A stretch of DNA of 64,000 nucleotides from Micromussa lordhowensis (GCA_964020085.1 OZ026595.1:2201001-2265000); one strand, 5' to 3'. Shown: positions 24,901-37,681, counted from the first letter of the stretch. The notes: generated by a model from the sequence alone, not told the origin. Numbers and translations: made by a program.

Positions 24901-27900
24901 ATGAATTTAGATGTGATTTGTGCAATACAATTACATTGCATACACACACCGCCATCTACAGGAGCGTGTTGAGGAACATAAACATTCCGTAACTGGAAAA
25001 CATCTTAAGGATGAGTATAATTTAAAACCTTCGAACCTCTGTGAGAACTTCAAAATATTTATGAAATGCTGAAGCAAGCTCGAGTGTTTAATCTTTGAAA
25101 TGTTGTTCATCCAAAAGAAAAGACCAAAACTGAACACTCAAGCTGACTCCATTCACATGAAACATGTTGTTTAAATTCGCACCCAAATACTTTGAAAAAT
25201 CTGCTTAAGAAACAGACAATAGAATAAAACATGTTTTTGCACTTACCAAGTTTCATGATTTGTTTATAAGCATTGGCTGGCAGTCCACCATTGCAGCCCT
25301 GGTCAACAGTATCACAGTCAACAAGCTCTAGCAAAATAGAAGAATAGAAATTTAACATGTGCAAAAGTCCACTCAACCACGACAACAGCACATACAATGT
25401 ACCTGCCCCAAGAGTACAGAGACTTGACTCTATTGGATAAGAGCTAATTTCCTAATATATTCGGGTTTGATTAACAACTACGTGATCTTAAATAAGTTTG
25501 TCACTTCATTATTTTTTGTTACCCATGAGGAAGGCATATGTTAATAGCCGAAACATTGGGTTTCAAAGAATTTTAATAGCTTTTTCTCGACCAGTGTAAC
25601 ATTTTTATATTCATCATGGAACCACCTGGTTACAAATCAGTTTTTTTAAATAAATGACATTGCCTGGACAAGCATTTATTTTGTGGCAACCACTTGGACT
25701 ACAGCCGTCAGGGTTCGACATCTCCGCTAGCCCGATAGCCCGAGGGTAGTCAAAATTTTGTCGGGCTAGTAAAAAAACACGTTTAATAGCCCGCTGGCTA
25801 GTAGAAAGATCGAAATAAATTAGAAATGTTAGATATAATTAGTTTACCTGAAGTTTACAGTTGATTAAAAAACAAGAAAGTTTAAAATGTAATGATAATA
25901 CCAATAAAGAAGGCATAAACCTATCATCTTCTGGCGTCTTTTTTTATCTTTCGTGTCGTTCGTAAACATCGCTAGATCGCAGACTCTGAGCTTAATGGTC
26001 AATCTCTTCCCCAGTCTTCTCCCTACCAATGTTGTGATGCCTTGCACATCACCTTGCACGATCACTTCGCACTTGAAGCGATTGTAAAGATGGAGAGATT
26101 TCTGACCAGATCAAGAAAACGAGGCCTACGAGATGCTGAGATCGATGTTTTAATAATTTTTGTTGACCTAGCAGTAGCAACTAATTGTAAACATGAACTG
26201 AAGATCAATTTAAGACACATCAAGTGAATGTGAAACAAACATTTTGTTAGCTTTCTCCTTAAATGACACATTATGCTATCACATTGAAAGAAAAATGCCA
26301 TTCTTTATCATTTTAAAAGATCTTGCCAATAAGTTTAGAGAAAGGTTTGTGTGTTTGGGGTTGAAGTAGACCTCGAGGGAAATTGTTCTGGGCTACCAAG
26401 TTTTGTTTCGGGCTAGTAAATTCTAGAAATCACTAGCCCGGTGGCTAGTAATGCAGGTAGCCAGGTGTCGAACCCTGCCGCCGTATGTTCTGGACTACCA
26501 TGTATGTCAGAGTAAATTTGTAGCAGAGATAACCAAAAAAATCAAAATAAAAAACCTTCAAAAAATCCCTGAAAAACTCAAAATCCGATTTTAAATACCT
26601 TAAAAGTTGTTCAAAGCAGAAATCCGCCAATTAAATCTTAAAAGTACATCAAAAAAATATCAACCCCACCCACCCAAAAAAAGCCAAAAATAAGCCAAAA
26701 TATTTCTGAAAATGAACACTGTGTGCACTTTTAAATATTTGGATTGTCTGGTAGATTAGGTGACATGTAAGGGAGCACAGGAGAGTTTGGTGTGTATCCA
26801 GGAGACTCCCAGATAATCCACTAGAGTTGGCATAGATAGTGTAGGAGAAGGACTTTTTAATTTTCTTACAAGTTTCCAGTAAGACAAGCATCAATGTTTT
26901 TCCACTTTGCCTCCCACCCCTACACTGTACATAATCAAATGATTACTGTGGGATGAGTTGATTATTTCCTTTTCTCTAGGTTATTGTTTGTATATTCTCT
27001 TACATTGTTAAGTTAAGCTTTTCGTGTGTATTCATTCATTGTAATTAAAATTAATGTCGTTGTTGGGTTGCCCTGTCAATCGCCTCATCTAACATGAGTT
27101 TGGTTTTTATTAAAGGCATTATGTTTTGGCAGCTTACTGACACAGGATTTTAGTATCACCCAACTAGTGGACTAATGCAAATCCTGCATTTTAATTGGCT
27201 ACGCTACTCGAAGACTGAGCGCCATCGAGCATGATGCTTTCTTTCATTTTAGTTGCAACTAAATATTCTTCAACTTACATTTGATAACTTTCTTATTGCC
27301 ATTTCTGTCCGACTAGTTGGATGATACTAAAACAATTAGACCCTGCTTCGCCTCATGGGCTATTGACCCATAGCCCATTTGGGCTACAGGTCTAATTGTT
27401 AATTAATGGTGGCAGATCTTGAGATGACTGTGAACATACATGTAATACAAGACTGAAATAGGGGCTACACACCCCCCTCTATTTTTTATTATTACTTGTG
27501 GTGAATATGTACATGGATGTAAACACAGGATAAACTGTAAGCGCATTCAAGCCTTTTAGCTTACTGTGCATTTTTCCTGCAACTATACATCTTTTACAAT
27601 GAATTTACAGGGTCTATAGTTGCGTGCATACTTATTACCTTGTTCACTAACAGAGATCAGCTGGCCTTTCTTGATTTTCCATTGTCCCTCGATATTTCCA
27701 GTTGTGGAGAAAGCCCAGCAGGAACCACACTGACCCTAAATTGTACAAGTATGATATCAATAACAGCGCTTCAAGCTCAAGGTTTTCAGAAGTCACCTTT
27801 TGGCAACCTCCCTCTGTAAAATGGTCGCCAAAATCAAATCGTTTTCAAAGAAGGACACTTTGTGCCACTTTACATGGGGTTAGTTCAGCTGACCAGAACG

Positions 27901-30900
27901 AGCCCACTATGAAATCGTTCGTTTTCGTTTTCAACATGTATTATACTCGCAAGAAAGCAGCTGGTATACATATCAAAAACAACAGCTCTGTTTAGGTATC
28001 AACAGAAAGTGTGATTGAATGTGAGATACATGTACTGCATGAACTGATTACCTGTTCTACTTAGCAGGGCTTCCAGAATTATGCGCCGATGCAAAATCGC
28101 ATAATTCAGCTCTGAGCGCATAATTTGCATAATTCCGAAAAAAAAACCGCATAATGGTGCATAATGTTGGAAAATTTTGAAAATCTGTTTATAAGCTATG
28201 CTTTTTTCATACCTTGAGAGATGCATGGAATATTTTATCCCATACATACGGTACATTTTCACAGCAAATCAGTGCTCCAAGCTCAAGTTTTTCAGAAGTT
28301 GCCTTTTCGCGACCTCCCTCTGTAAAATTACGATAAATTTGGTCGCCAAATTCAAATCGCTTAAAAAAGGACACTTCGTGCCCCTTTACATGGGGTTAGT
28401 ACTGCTGACCAGAACGAGCCCACATTGAAATTGTTTGAAGAACGTTCTGACGATGTCAGTGTTTTGGTTTTCAACAGTTTTTCTTGTTGAACAGTCTAAT
28501 TTACCGTTAAGGAAAGTAAATAAAAGAAAAAAGAAACAGGTAAGAAAGACAACCATACAAAAATTGTGATTAAATTCGTTTAGTGATTATATTGGAAAAA
28601 ACCCTGTTGATGAACAATCAGCCTTTTCTACTGCACCAGTCGCCACCGACCTGCTCGTAAAATTTAGTTGCCAAATTATTTTTCACTCGCATGGCGACCA
28701 AAACAGTTGCAGCTTGGAGCGCTGCAAATAGCCACCGCTTTGCTGCAAAAAGCGTTCAATTTTTTGCTAAAATGTTGCGCAATTCGCATATAATTCGGGA
28801 TTTTGGGCGCATAATTCACCAAAAAATAGTGCATAATTTGCTGAAAAAAAAAAACCGCATAATCCTGGAAGCCCTGACTTATGTCTGTATGATATTAATG
28901 ACCTAGTCAAAAGGAGCAAATTATATTTAAGGAAAAATTTGTTTGAATTCAAGATTATTCAGAATACTTGAAGGAATTGGTTTAAAATATGATCATTCAC
29001 ATATTGCCATGTACTTACTTGATTCTTGACAGGAGTTACAGCACCTAACAGAACAGTAAAACAAATACTCAACTAAAGTACAAATGTACTGCCAGTTACA
29101 AGACAAAGCTCCATACTACTGCCGAAAAAATTTCAAATACAAAAACAGCAAATTGAGCGCAAAGTACATGTAGATTTACCTTTGTCCCTCCAATCAAATG
29201 CTGCTGGAATCTCTCCCTTTGGTATTTCAGCTTCTTTCATTTCATACAAAGGTTTTCCCCATCCAGGCATTCTGTAATATTTCTTGAATTCCTCCACTTA
29301 AAAAAAAAACAATATTTAGATGTATAACACAACTGACATGCAGATCTGATAAGAACATTTTAACATATCTTACTGCGATAACACCCTAACTGTCTGCATG
29401 AATATGTACTATATTCTCATTTTCTAACATGCCATAAAGATACACTGTAAGCCAATCAGAATACAGGAAAGCCATTATATACTCAACATGATTACACACA
29501 ACCTGTGTGCTACATTGATCTTGTTGGCCACTGTATGTGTTTCCTACGGCAAGGTATAAAACTAGTTATGCCAAACTTTCTTGAGGCGGTTGTATTGTCT
29601 TGTATTTTACATGTGAGTCATTGCATAGTCCTTGGCATGCCACTCAAAGGTATAGAATAACTAATATCTACATGTGTATTGGAAAGAAGTCTAAGTGTAT
29701 GTCTTTCCTTGAGCATGTACATTGAACATGTGGATTGTGGTTATCAAATGGTAAAGATACATGTACATGTGCGTAAACATGACTATTAATTTAGTCGACC
29801 TACAGTCAGGAGGTGACAAGATGAATACAACCTTCATTTAATGTGAATGCGCTTAGACTTGAAATCTTACTTTGTTTCATCAAAGGCTGCTAATTTCAAC
29901 TATACAACTGTATGTGATGACTTAACACCAACTAGACACAAACCTGTCAGATCACTATACACTGTCTCTCCATATTTGGCGGAGCCTTGTTCCATGTCCT
30001 GCATTTTTCGAGCCAACACCAAGTTTTCTTTGTAGATTTCAAATCGTTTCTTGTACTCTAAAAAGCAAGAATGCAAGATGCTGTTACTGTATACTGTACA
30101 CTGTATGACAACTTTAAACTTTCTGTAAGACACAGCAGGTGCAAATACTGTATGACCACACTATACAATGTATGACTCCTGGGGGTGGGGGACAGGACAT
30201 GCATATAGGGGCGGGGATGCTCATCGTCTCGCTTGGGGTGTAAATTTCAGATTTTTGTCTCACTTAGGGTGTTCTGGGCAAAATGCCATTATTTTTAACC
30301 ATGAAGGTCTCAATATTAGGTAGTACGCTAAGAAATATAAAAATAAATATTTAATATTTATATTATTTCGGTCTCTTTTAGGGGTAAAAAAAGCTTGCGC
30401 CAAACACAGAATGGTCTCCTTTAGGGGTTTAATTCAAAATTTCTGATAAGCCTCCCCACCCCTTTCATATGCGAGTCCCCCCCCCGACACAGGTTCATTT
30501 TTTAGGAGTGTTTACGGTTTATAAATTGAAAATAAAGTTAAAAGAAGTCTTCAGTCAAGCTATCCTACTCAAAGTAATCAACTTGATTTCAGTATCTGTT
30601 TCACAATAGTTAAACTTTAACGGCAACTTGATTTCTGAGTCTAACATTCACTTGATTATTGGGCAACAGGCACCAGAGAATTATTTTACTTTAAGTTGCA
30701 AATTACATCAACAGCAACTCACCATTTTTGTCTGTTATGTAATGCTTCTTGTGCTTAACCACAAACTTGTGGAATGCCTCATCTAAACTGTTATCACCAA
30801 CGGAGGCTTTTGGCTAAAGAAGTGAATTAAGAATACATCATTCTACAATAAGATTACAGCTCCTCTATCTCTTATGAACAACTTTTATGTGCTACACGTC

Positions 30901-32392
30901 CATACAACTAATTTCAGTTTTAATTAAAGAAATCAAGTAAGTTCATTGGGGTTACTGTACTAGAGAAGAACGTCTCTAATATGGATATTAAAAAAATAAA
31001 GATAAACTGTCTACGGTATGTGTTATTGATTTAGATGCCAGAGTGCATGTTTAAAAGGATCCGACCTACTAACTGTTGTACATGCGGTATAACAAAAAAA
31101 ACACTACAGTAGATAAAATAAAGTCTACAGCTACAACATTAAATTTACTGCTTATTTCTGTTCACTCAACATTAAAAGTTCAAAAAGGTTGTTTTATATC
31201 AAACACAAGAGACAATGCTCTTCATCTATAAATCAAGATTGAAATATTAACAACTTGAGATCCGTGTTGACCAGTTTCCCATGTGCCAGTCTGTCCTATT
31301 ATAGATCATGTACACTTTACAGGTTAACGCACTCAGCAAGTGAATTATCGAGATTTACCTGCACGAATTCACTAACAATGAACAAGAAATTTCAATACCG
31401 CATGAAGCTTCGTCGAGTGTGTTATTGAAAGTAGTGAATGTACATGTAGTAGTGAAATCGTTGTCAAAGTGGCTGTCATTTGTTTGCTTGACAAACTATT
31501 AATGAGTTTGAGAAGCTGTGCTCATAAAAATATTTGAGTGTCCCTAAATCTCAGTCACATTTTTAAGGCCTGTCCAAAGAGTGGTTATTTCATCCATACA
31601 TGTACCTTGACAGGCTCTAGGAGTATTTCCTTCACCATGTTATTTTGATCTGGTTCTGACTTTGCTTCAACAGGATTGCTACGCTCACAAGACATGATCT
31701 TTTCCTCCCGACCCACACATTCATGGCTTACGAGGTCTTTTCTCTTCTCCCATGGAACACTGTAAACCACAAACCTACATTGCATCTGTGGAGGAACAAG
31801 AGTCAGTGCTATTTACCTTACTGTTGTTTGTTTACATGTATCACAGATTTTCTTGTGATCAGCTGTAGGTTAGAGAAACCACTCAGGCAGGTTACCAATG
31901 TGGAATTTACTCAAAAAATAAGAGTCGAAGTTTCATCCAGGGTCAGGCACAGAGGATATTGACCGGACGGGAGGACAATTTTATCTCAGTGCCTGGTTTT
32001 ACCAACTAGAAGAACGTTTTTCTTATAAATAATAACAATAATAATAATAATAATAATAATAAATAATAATAATAATAATAAATTTAGACTTGTATAGCAT
32101 TGCTTCTTCAGAATCCAGCAGTGCTTTACAAAATATATAAACCGACTAGATGTCAAGAAGTAATATATCAAACACGAGTGACAGTGTTTCATCAGGATAT
32201 CCAAACACCGAGAAGAGAGTTGAAAATATGATGTGCAGCAGAGTATTTTTGACAAAATTTGAGGTGTTTGGATAGCCGTCTCGAGTGTTTTATATATCTT
32301 CTCAATCTAAACAAAAACTAAGGAGTAAAGAGAGAAGGAAATTTGGCCAAATTTATGCTAATTAAGACCGGGTATCCAAACCTCCTTCACAG

Positions 32393-32432
<40 letters not shown>

Positions 32433-33645
32433 GTTTGAGAAGTTTATTTCAAAATGTTTTGCACACCTGCTCTCCTGCTGACAACTTTAATTAACCCTTG
32501 TAAGAGATTTTTAATCGTGGGAGTGGACATTTATTACAATGTACATCTACATGTAAAAGGAGGATGCCAAGCTCGACAAATTGCGACCACTGGAGTCGCC
32601 AATGTGACCAAATTTTTTTCACTAGCGACTAACTTTCCATGCTTATCACTGATTGAAACATTTTAACTGGTGAGTAAATCTGAAAACATAGGAAACAGCT
32701 GGACCCAAGGCTTTTTTCCTGCAAGTTGAGCCCTGGGATGCTAAGAAAAGTCATTTTTAGTACTTATAACAACATTTTATTAAGCATGAGGGTACTCCTA
32801 GACTGATACATGACTGTACACTAAAACCATGCCATGCCATGAATCAGAATGGCATCTATTCAAACTGTCATTTAAGCAATAGAGCACTTTGCACATAGCC
32901 TCATTTAAATATGACAAGGGTTGGGAGAATCCAAGATGTAGTCAAGGGTTTGCATAACTTTCCAGAATTCTCCCAACCCTCCGAGTGTTTAGACAAGGCT
33001 ATGTAAAAAAAGTGCTCTATTGCTTTGATGAAATAATTCTCAAAAACACGCACGAATCTAAAACGTCACAACTGTGTTTAAATACTCTCATCTAAACACA
33101 CCTATCAACCACTGAGAGCACGCGTAGTGGCTCAGTTATGTTATAAAGTAGAATATTACACCTATACCTCCAGTGAATCAACAGGGCAGAGCTCCAAGGA
33201 AGCAGATTTGTGAGATTCATCATTACGACAGCTTCTGGAAATGCCAACCTCAGTAACAATGCAGAATTTTTGCCCAGCAACAACCTAAAATGTAAAGGTT
33301 GTAAACATGGTTAAAAAACAAATATTATGCTCAAAATTAATGTACTCACAGTACATGCATTGTACTTGTGTAATGGTAACTGGGCCAAGAGAAGTACAAT
33401 CCAGAAAGTACTGAGGTAACACATTTGATGATTGGACAGGCATGCAGCAAAAGGCTAATTTGAAATTATGCAAAGCAAAACCAGGAGCAAGAATTTTGCA
33501 TTAACCACTTAAGTGCACATAACTGACAAGTGAATGGTGTACATGCACAGTATTGTGCAAAAGTAATGCAAAAAAATAATCAAATATCACAACAATCACA
33601 ATTTAGTATATATCACACAAGTGAATAGTACTTTTCGTGCATGCT

Positions 33646-33682
<37 letters not shown>

Positions 33683-35484
33683 CACCTCCGAGCAGCCGAA
33701 GAAAAACAAAATGGCTTCCTGTTTCCCTTTGTCGGTATATTGTCACAAAGAAAGTTACCCTCTGGTCCACTAGTTATTCAGCTTGTGTGGTATATACTAA
33801 AACAATTATTCACCTCAGTGTCGATGAAAGTGGTGGATATTTACCACTGTTCACCTCCACTTTGGTGAATAATTGTTGATTTATCAGTAAATATCTCCTA
33901 TCTCCTTACAGACACCTCGTTACAATTTGGCCTTAAGCCGTGTTCACACTAAATTTTAATTATATTCCACTGAATTACGATTCAATCTATCATACTCCAT
34001 TTGATTTTATTCAATTATGGTTCTGTTCACATCTGCAAAAATTCAAATAAACTAGGCAGGGTAACCTCGCAATCTAAAGTTGAAAACAAAACGGTGCCCT
34101 ATCGAACAGCTGCCATGTTATTCATCGCAATACTTGATTTGGAGGCCAGAAAAAAGGCAAAGGAAGCTTTGAAGGCTAAAAGAAGAAAAATACGCCGTCT
34201 GAAACAGCAACAACGGATGAGACAAACCACCACGTGTATGCCATTTTGTTCAATCACGCACTGTAATTACTTCAAACAACCCCAAGGGTTTGTTTGAAGT
34301 AATTATAATCCAATTATAATCAGGGAATGTAATTAGTTGATGTGAACCCATTTCATATTTAATTCGATTATAATTCGATCATAATCGAGGCCTGATGTGA
34401 ACACGGCTTTAGAGAAACAACCAAAGTTCTCTTAATCTGCTGATCTCCAGAGAACTCGCACTCAGCTTTGGTACTTTGGTGAACAAACTTGTTATCTTTG
34501 AGTGAATTAATTGCATCATTTAGAGGCAAGCTCACCCACAACATCAGGGTCCATCAAACCTACTCAGCCGTAGCAATTGTTATTTTATGACCATTATTGA
34601 CAGCCCTGATTACACTTCCTCAAGTCACTAATTCCCCGAGGAAGAAAACACATCTTTCAGTTTGTGTCTAGGAAGTAAGACGTTGGCTAGAGTAAACAGA
34701 TAAAAATAGACTACCTTTGAGGATTCTTAAATTCTGCAAGCCTATACCAGCGTAACAATTTGCACCAAGTTTGGTACAAGATCTCACATGATTCTTCATT
34801 TCAGTCATTCCGGTATGGGACCATGCATGTACTAATACCCCATTCACACCAACCTGTTAAACATGTTTAAAAGTGGTTTAACTGAGCAAGGTTACAATTT
34901 AGTTGCTCATACCATATATACACACCCCACAAGGCAAAAACCTTTTTTGAATAAAATATGTTAGCAAAGTGGTTTGAAATTTGACTGAAAAGGGTACTCG
35001 ACAAAATCTTGATTTAGTTAAACTAGTTTAGTTGGTGTGAATGGGGTACAAGACAATAAATAAACCTTATTCTTGTCAATCGCTAGAAAAAGAAAGCTTT
35101 CAAGTTTACATGATTTATAACAAGCCAGCAGATATCTTTAAATTCTAATCATCGCATAAGAATGATGTCTTAGCTTTTCAAGATGGCAACCTGGAAACTG
35201 TTCTTCGAAGCCTGCAACCTAATCATTTTTACGGCATCAAAATTTACAAAACATTAAAAAAATTAAAACTGTGTTCTCACCTGAACCGTTGCGTCGCTAA
35301 CTTTAGTCGCCATTAAGCGGTACATGTTATTTTGCATTGCATTGAACTCGTTCATCGCAAAATCCAGCGCATCTAGGACATCTGTATCATCGCGTTTTCT
35401 CTCCTCTATTCCTCCTGCCAGGGGATCAGAGCCAAGACAAGAAGACACCAAAATTATTCCCAAGAAACCGGAGAACAGCGCCAT
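21959..35484 (-). CDS. CTSF: Cathepsin F: cystatin-like domain, I29 propeptide and papain-type protease, 15 exons
   Basis: Exons in gene order: 35281-35484, 33168-33284, 31606-31785, 30723-30813, 29944-30057, 29180-29296, 29019-29044 (26 nt), 27639-27735, 25247-25327, 24406-24525, 23841-23905, 23442-23532, 23033-23081, 22618-22642, 21959-22033. All phases agree and give 483 aa, close to the human length as I recall it. A signal peptide ([15 protein letters not shown]) is followed by a cystatin-like domain with QVVAG (residues 68-72), spanning the exon 1/2 junction. The I29 inhibitor domain carries the cathepsin F/W ERFNAQ pattern (E198, R202, F203, N209, A213, Q217). Catalytic residues: Gln283, Cys289 (QCGSCWAF), His425 ([11 protein letters not shown]) and Asn450 (IIKNSWGE). 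GCNGG is present. It is a lysosomal endopeptidase made as a proenzyme. Introns hold several transposons. Confidence 0.95.
25709..26477. mobile_element. Non-autonomous TIR element, hAT-like ends, in cathepsin F intron 8
   Basis: The ends are CAGGGTTCGACA on both sides in inverted orientation. Near each end are several copies of CTAGCCCG or GGGCTAGT motifs in opposite orientations, giving a subterminal repeat pattern. The flanks share an imperfect GCCGT. No transposase is visible in about 770 bp. CAGGG ends suggest hAT, but an 8-bp duplication is not clean. Confidence 0.65.
27763..27920. repeat. Repeat fragment beside cathepsin F exon 8
   Basis: The block CAAGCTCAAG..TTTTCAGAAG..ACCTCCCTCTGTAAAAT matches 28270-28430, which lies inside the element at 28065-28876. 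It is either a fragment of a related element or a local duplication. It begins 28 bp upstream of the exon 8 acceptor. Confidence 0.6.
28065..28876. mobile_element. Non-autonomous TIR element, hAT-like, in cathepsin F intron 7
   Basis: The inverted ends read CAGGGCTTCCAGAATTATGC and CAGGGCTTCCAGGATTATGC. Subterminal GCATAATT and GCGCATAATTC motifs recur in both orientations near both ends, as in hAT elements with transposase-binding repeats. The flanks share ACTTA. No transposase ORF is seen in 812 bp. Confidence 0.7.
30170..30490. repeat. Repeat with G-rich and C-rich ends in cathepsin F intron 4
   Basis: The block starts with GGGGGTGGGGGACAGGAC-type sequence and ends CCCCACCCCTTTCATATGCG before a C-tract. 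A related layout appears at 50660-50970. It is probably a dispersed repeat; class unknown. Confidence 0.4.
32024..32082. repeat. AAT/ATA trinucleotide microsatellite
   Basis: An ATAATAATA run in intron 2 of cathepsin F, adjoining a dispersed repeat (about 32160-32290) that carries ATATCAAACACGAG and GAGAGTTGAAAATATGA. A diverged copy of that repeat lies at 41642-41745. Confidence 0.75.
32876..33150. repeat. Dispersed repeat copy 1, next to cathepsin F exon 2 donor
   Basis: It contains GCAATAGAGCACTTT, a GCCTCATTTAAA block and GTCAAGGGTTTGCATAACTT, followed by an inverted GGCTATGT..AGTGCTCTATTGC and a tail ending GCTCAGTTATGTTATAA. The same order is found at 50129-50420. Its tail ends about 17 nt from the exon 2 boundary at 33168. 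Confidence 0.7.
33801..33877. mobile_element. Short foldback MITE with AACAATTATTC ends
   Basis: The inverted ends are AACAATTATTCACC. It is a 77-bp hairpin in intron 1 of cathepsin F, sharing its AACAATTATTC end with the element at 57777-57892. Confidence 0.6.
33936..34408. mobile_element. PIF/Harbinger-type non-autonomous element with TTA duplication
   Basis: The ends are AGCCGTGTTCACA on both sides (inverted), and the element is flanked on each side by TTA (33933-35 and 34409-11). The 3-bp TTA/TAA duplication is the PIF/Harbinger hallmark. A Lys/Arg/Leu-rich frame inside ([17 protein letters not shown]) could be a transposase or Myb-like accessory remnant; this is inference. It is 473 bp, in intron 1 of cathepsin F. 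Confidence 0.75.
34838..35046. mobile_element. TA-flanked MITE with CCCCATTCACACCAAC ends
   Basis: The 209-bp element has inverted ends CCCCATTCACACCAAC and is flanked by TA on both sides. Subterminal AAACTAGTTTAGTT and GTTTAAAC-type palindromes occur. It lies in intron 1 of cathepsin F. Confidence 0.7.
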
Positions 35485-36034
35485 GTTTTGTCAGTGCACT
35501 TCGTGCCAGCCTGCGTCACATGATTTCCTTGATCCGATGACGTCACACAAACAGCTTTGAGAGGCACGTAATTCGTGCAGAACGTGGATTCGGTGGGCTC
35601 GTGATAGAAGATATTTTTCCCGAAATTCGGAGTTACCCTGTGTGGCAGGGGTACTTTTCCCCTCTCTTTCACCTTTGAACGCCTGCCACCCCTGTTTTGT
35701 GGTGACCGCCACGCAAGCTTATCAGGAATATGTGGAGACAGACGACTTCAGCAACAGATATCAGAATACAACAACCTCTGGGCTAGAGATAATTATCCTC
35801 CATCCCTTGTATCGCGAATAAGAATGCTGATGTCATCATTTTTCCTTAAAAGAACGTAAAAAATATTTATTGGCAAATTTCCTTCGAATTCGACTTTACA
35901 TACACAAAGACAAGGATATTAATGAAGATCTTTAAATAGTAAGTAAATGGTGCCAAGAGCCTGCGGTGTCTAATTTCGTTAGTGCATACACACGTTCCGC
36001 GCATTACGCAAGCATGTTTTCAAGCCACGCGTGC

Positions 36035-36069
<35 letters not shown>

Positions 36070-36114
36070 AAGGGAGTAATCGCGCGAGTAATTTCACGAG
36101 GTCCAATTACTAAT
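35485..36114. other. Upstream region of cathepsin F
   Basis: It should hold the cathepsin F promoter and 5' UTR. I see no confident TATA box or other site, and no second gene. Confidence 0.4.
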
Positions 36115-36380
36115 TAATCGTATCTATAACAAATTTCGAAATCGAGAGCTTCTTTTGAGCGAAAACGTCTGTAGCGCTTTTCCTAAGTTTTGAAAACTGT
36201 AGAAAGCTTTGCTAAGGAGACCATTAAAATCACGTGGGTATCCAATTACAGGTGTCCGATTAAAAAAAGTTTAAATCGGACACCTGTAATTGGACACCCA
36301 CGTGATCGCGTGCCGATTATGTGACAAATAGGCGCGCGGAGAACCAATCACAATCGAGAATTTTGTTATAGATACGATTA
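36115..36380. mobile_element. MITE containing a nested perfect-like hairpin
   Basis: The outer inverted ends are TAATCGTATCTATAACAAA. Inside, 36229-36262 and 36274-36306 form a second hairpin (arms of about 33 nt, one mismatch) starting ATCACGTGGGTATCCAATTA. Each arm contains the palindrome CACGTG. Confidence 0.75.
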
Positions 36381-37218
36381 GGATGAAAATAGGGCGCTAA
36401 AATTGACAAAATCATCTATGCTACCATGTGCGCCACTAAAATGAAAGTAAAGCTTAATGAGCCTGTACCAAGAGCAGGAGCACCAGAATAGCAGCATATC
36501 GCAAATCACTAACTGCTAAGGGCTTCTAGCAGAAAACCTACCTGCTAGTCGTAGAAAATTATATTGAAATCCAACTGTTAACATGTACCTGCAGATGGAC
36601 CTAGATGGCACACTTTGCGCGCGCACACCAAGGTAGCAGGCACCAAAAAACTCTTTCAAAAGACACGAAAACATCTCCTTCAACTTTTAAAAACGCGTAC
36701 TTTTTGTCTCATGAAATGGAAGTGGCAAGCCTATTCATCTATAGTCGCACACTTTGTAGCGCAGTTGATGACGGTTCGCTTGAAGGCACAATACGCACTT
36801 AAAATCGGAGCCACACGCTCACTAACACACGAGATTCACCGACTGTCAAAGCGTTATTTTTCCCTTGTTTCTCCCTGTTTTAGTGTTACAATCGATAAAA
36901 TCACCAGTTACCGTCAGTCTTGGAACTCTATACCAACTACGTTTAACCAAATAACGCAACAGTTTAAACTTTTGGTCTATTCGTAGCAGTCATTCATTGC
37001 TTTGGCTTCATTTTTATAGGCGTTATATGACGTGACTTGTAACGCAACGCAAAAGAAATTTTGAAAAAGTCGAGAAATTATGGCGGCGACCCAATTTCTT
37101 GCAGAAAACAGAAACCAGTAGTTAGGAAAGGTAAATAATTTCGGACACATATGGGGAAGAAATCTTCAGCCAAGTAATTGAGTTCTCTATTGGACTTCAT
37201 GGGGAGAAAAGTTATCTA

Positions 37219-37286
37219 ATTGCTGGTTTTCAGTGTCACGCCACTCAAAATAGATCGAAATAAAAAATCAAAACCGTTCAATAGAG

Positions 37287-37318
<32 letters not shown>

Positions 37319-37319
37319 C

Positions 37320-37352
<33 letters not shown>

Positions 37353-37621
37353 GGCAATTTTTCTCATAGAAGATATGCGAAGAAACGTTTCCCCAAATTT
37401 ATAGAGATTTGTATGGAGATGCCATGCTGGTGCCCATGTACATGGGCACCAACATGGCGGCCGGAAACCAGCAGAAACATCTGTCACTGAGTTTTGCTAC
37501 GAAAGAGTGAATTTATCTCTCGAATAACTCAAAAACGTAACAATAGTACTTTATTCTAATACAAGAACTGTTCAGATAGCCGAATTCCCCGAAATAAATC
37601 ACCTTTTAAACCAACATAACA

Positions 37622-37681
<60 letters not shown>

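Noticed and set aside
34001..34297. 98-aa basic ORF as an independent gene.
   Set aside because: It lies wholly inside the Harbinger-type element with TTA duplication.
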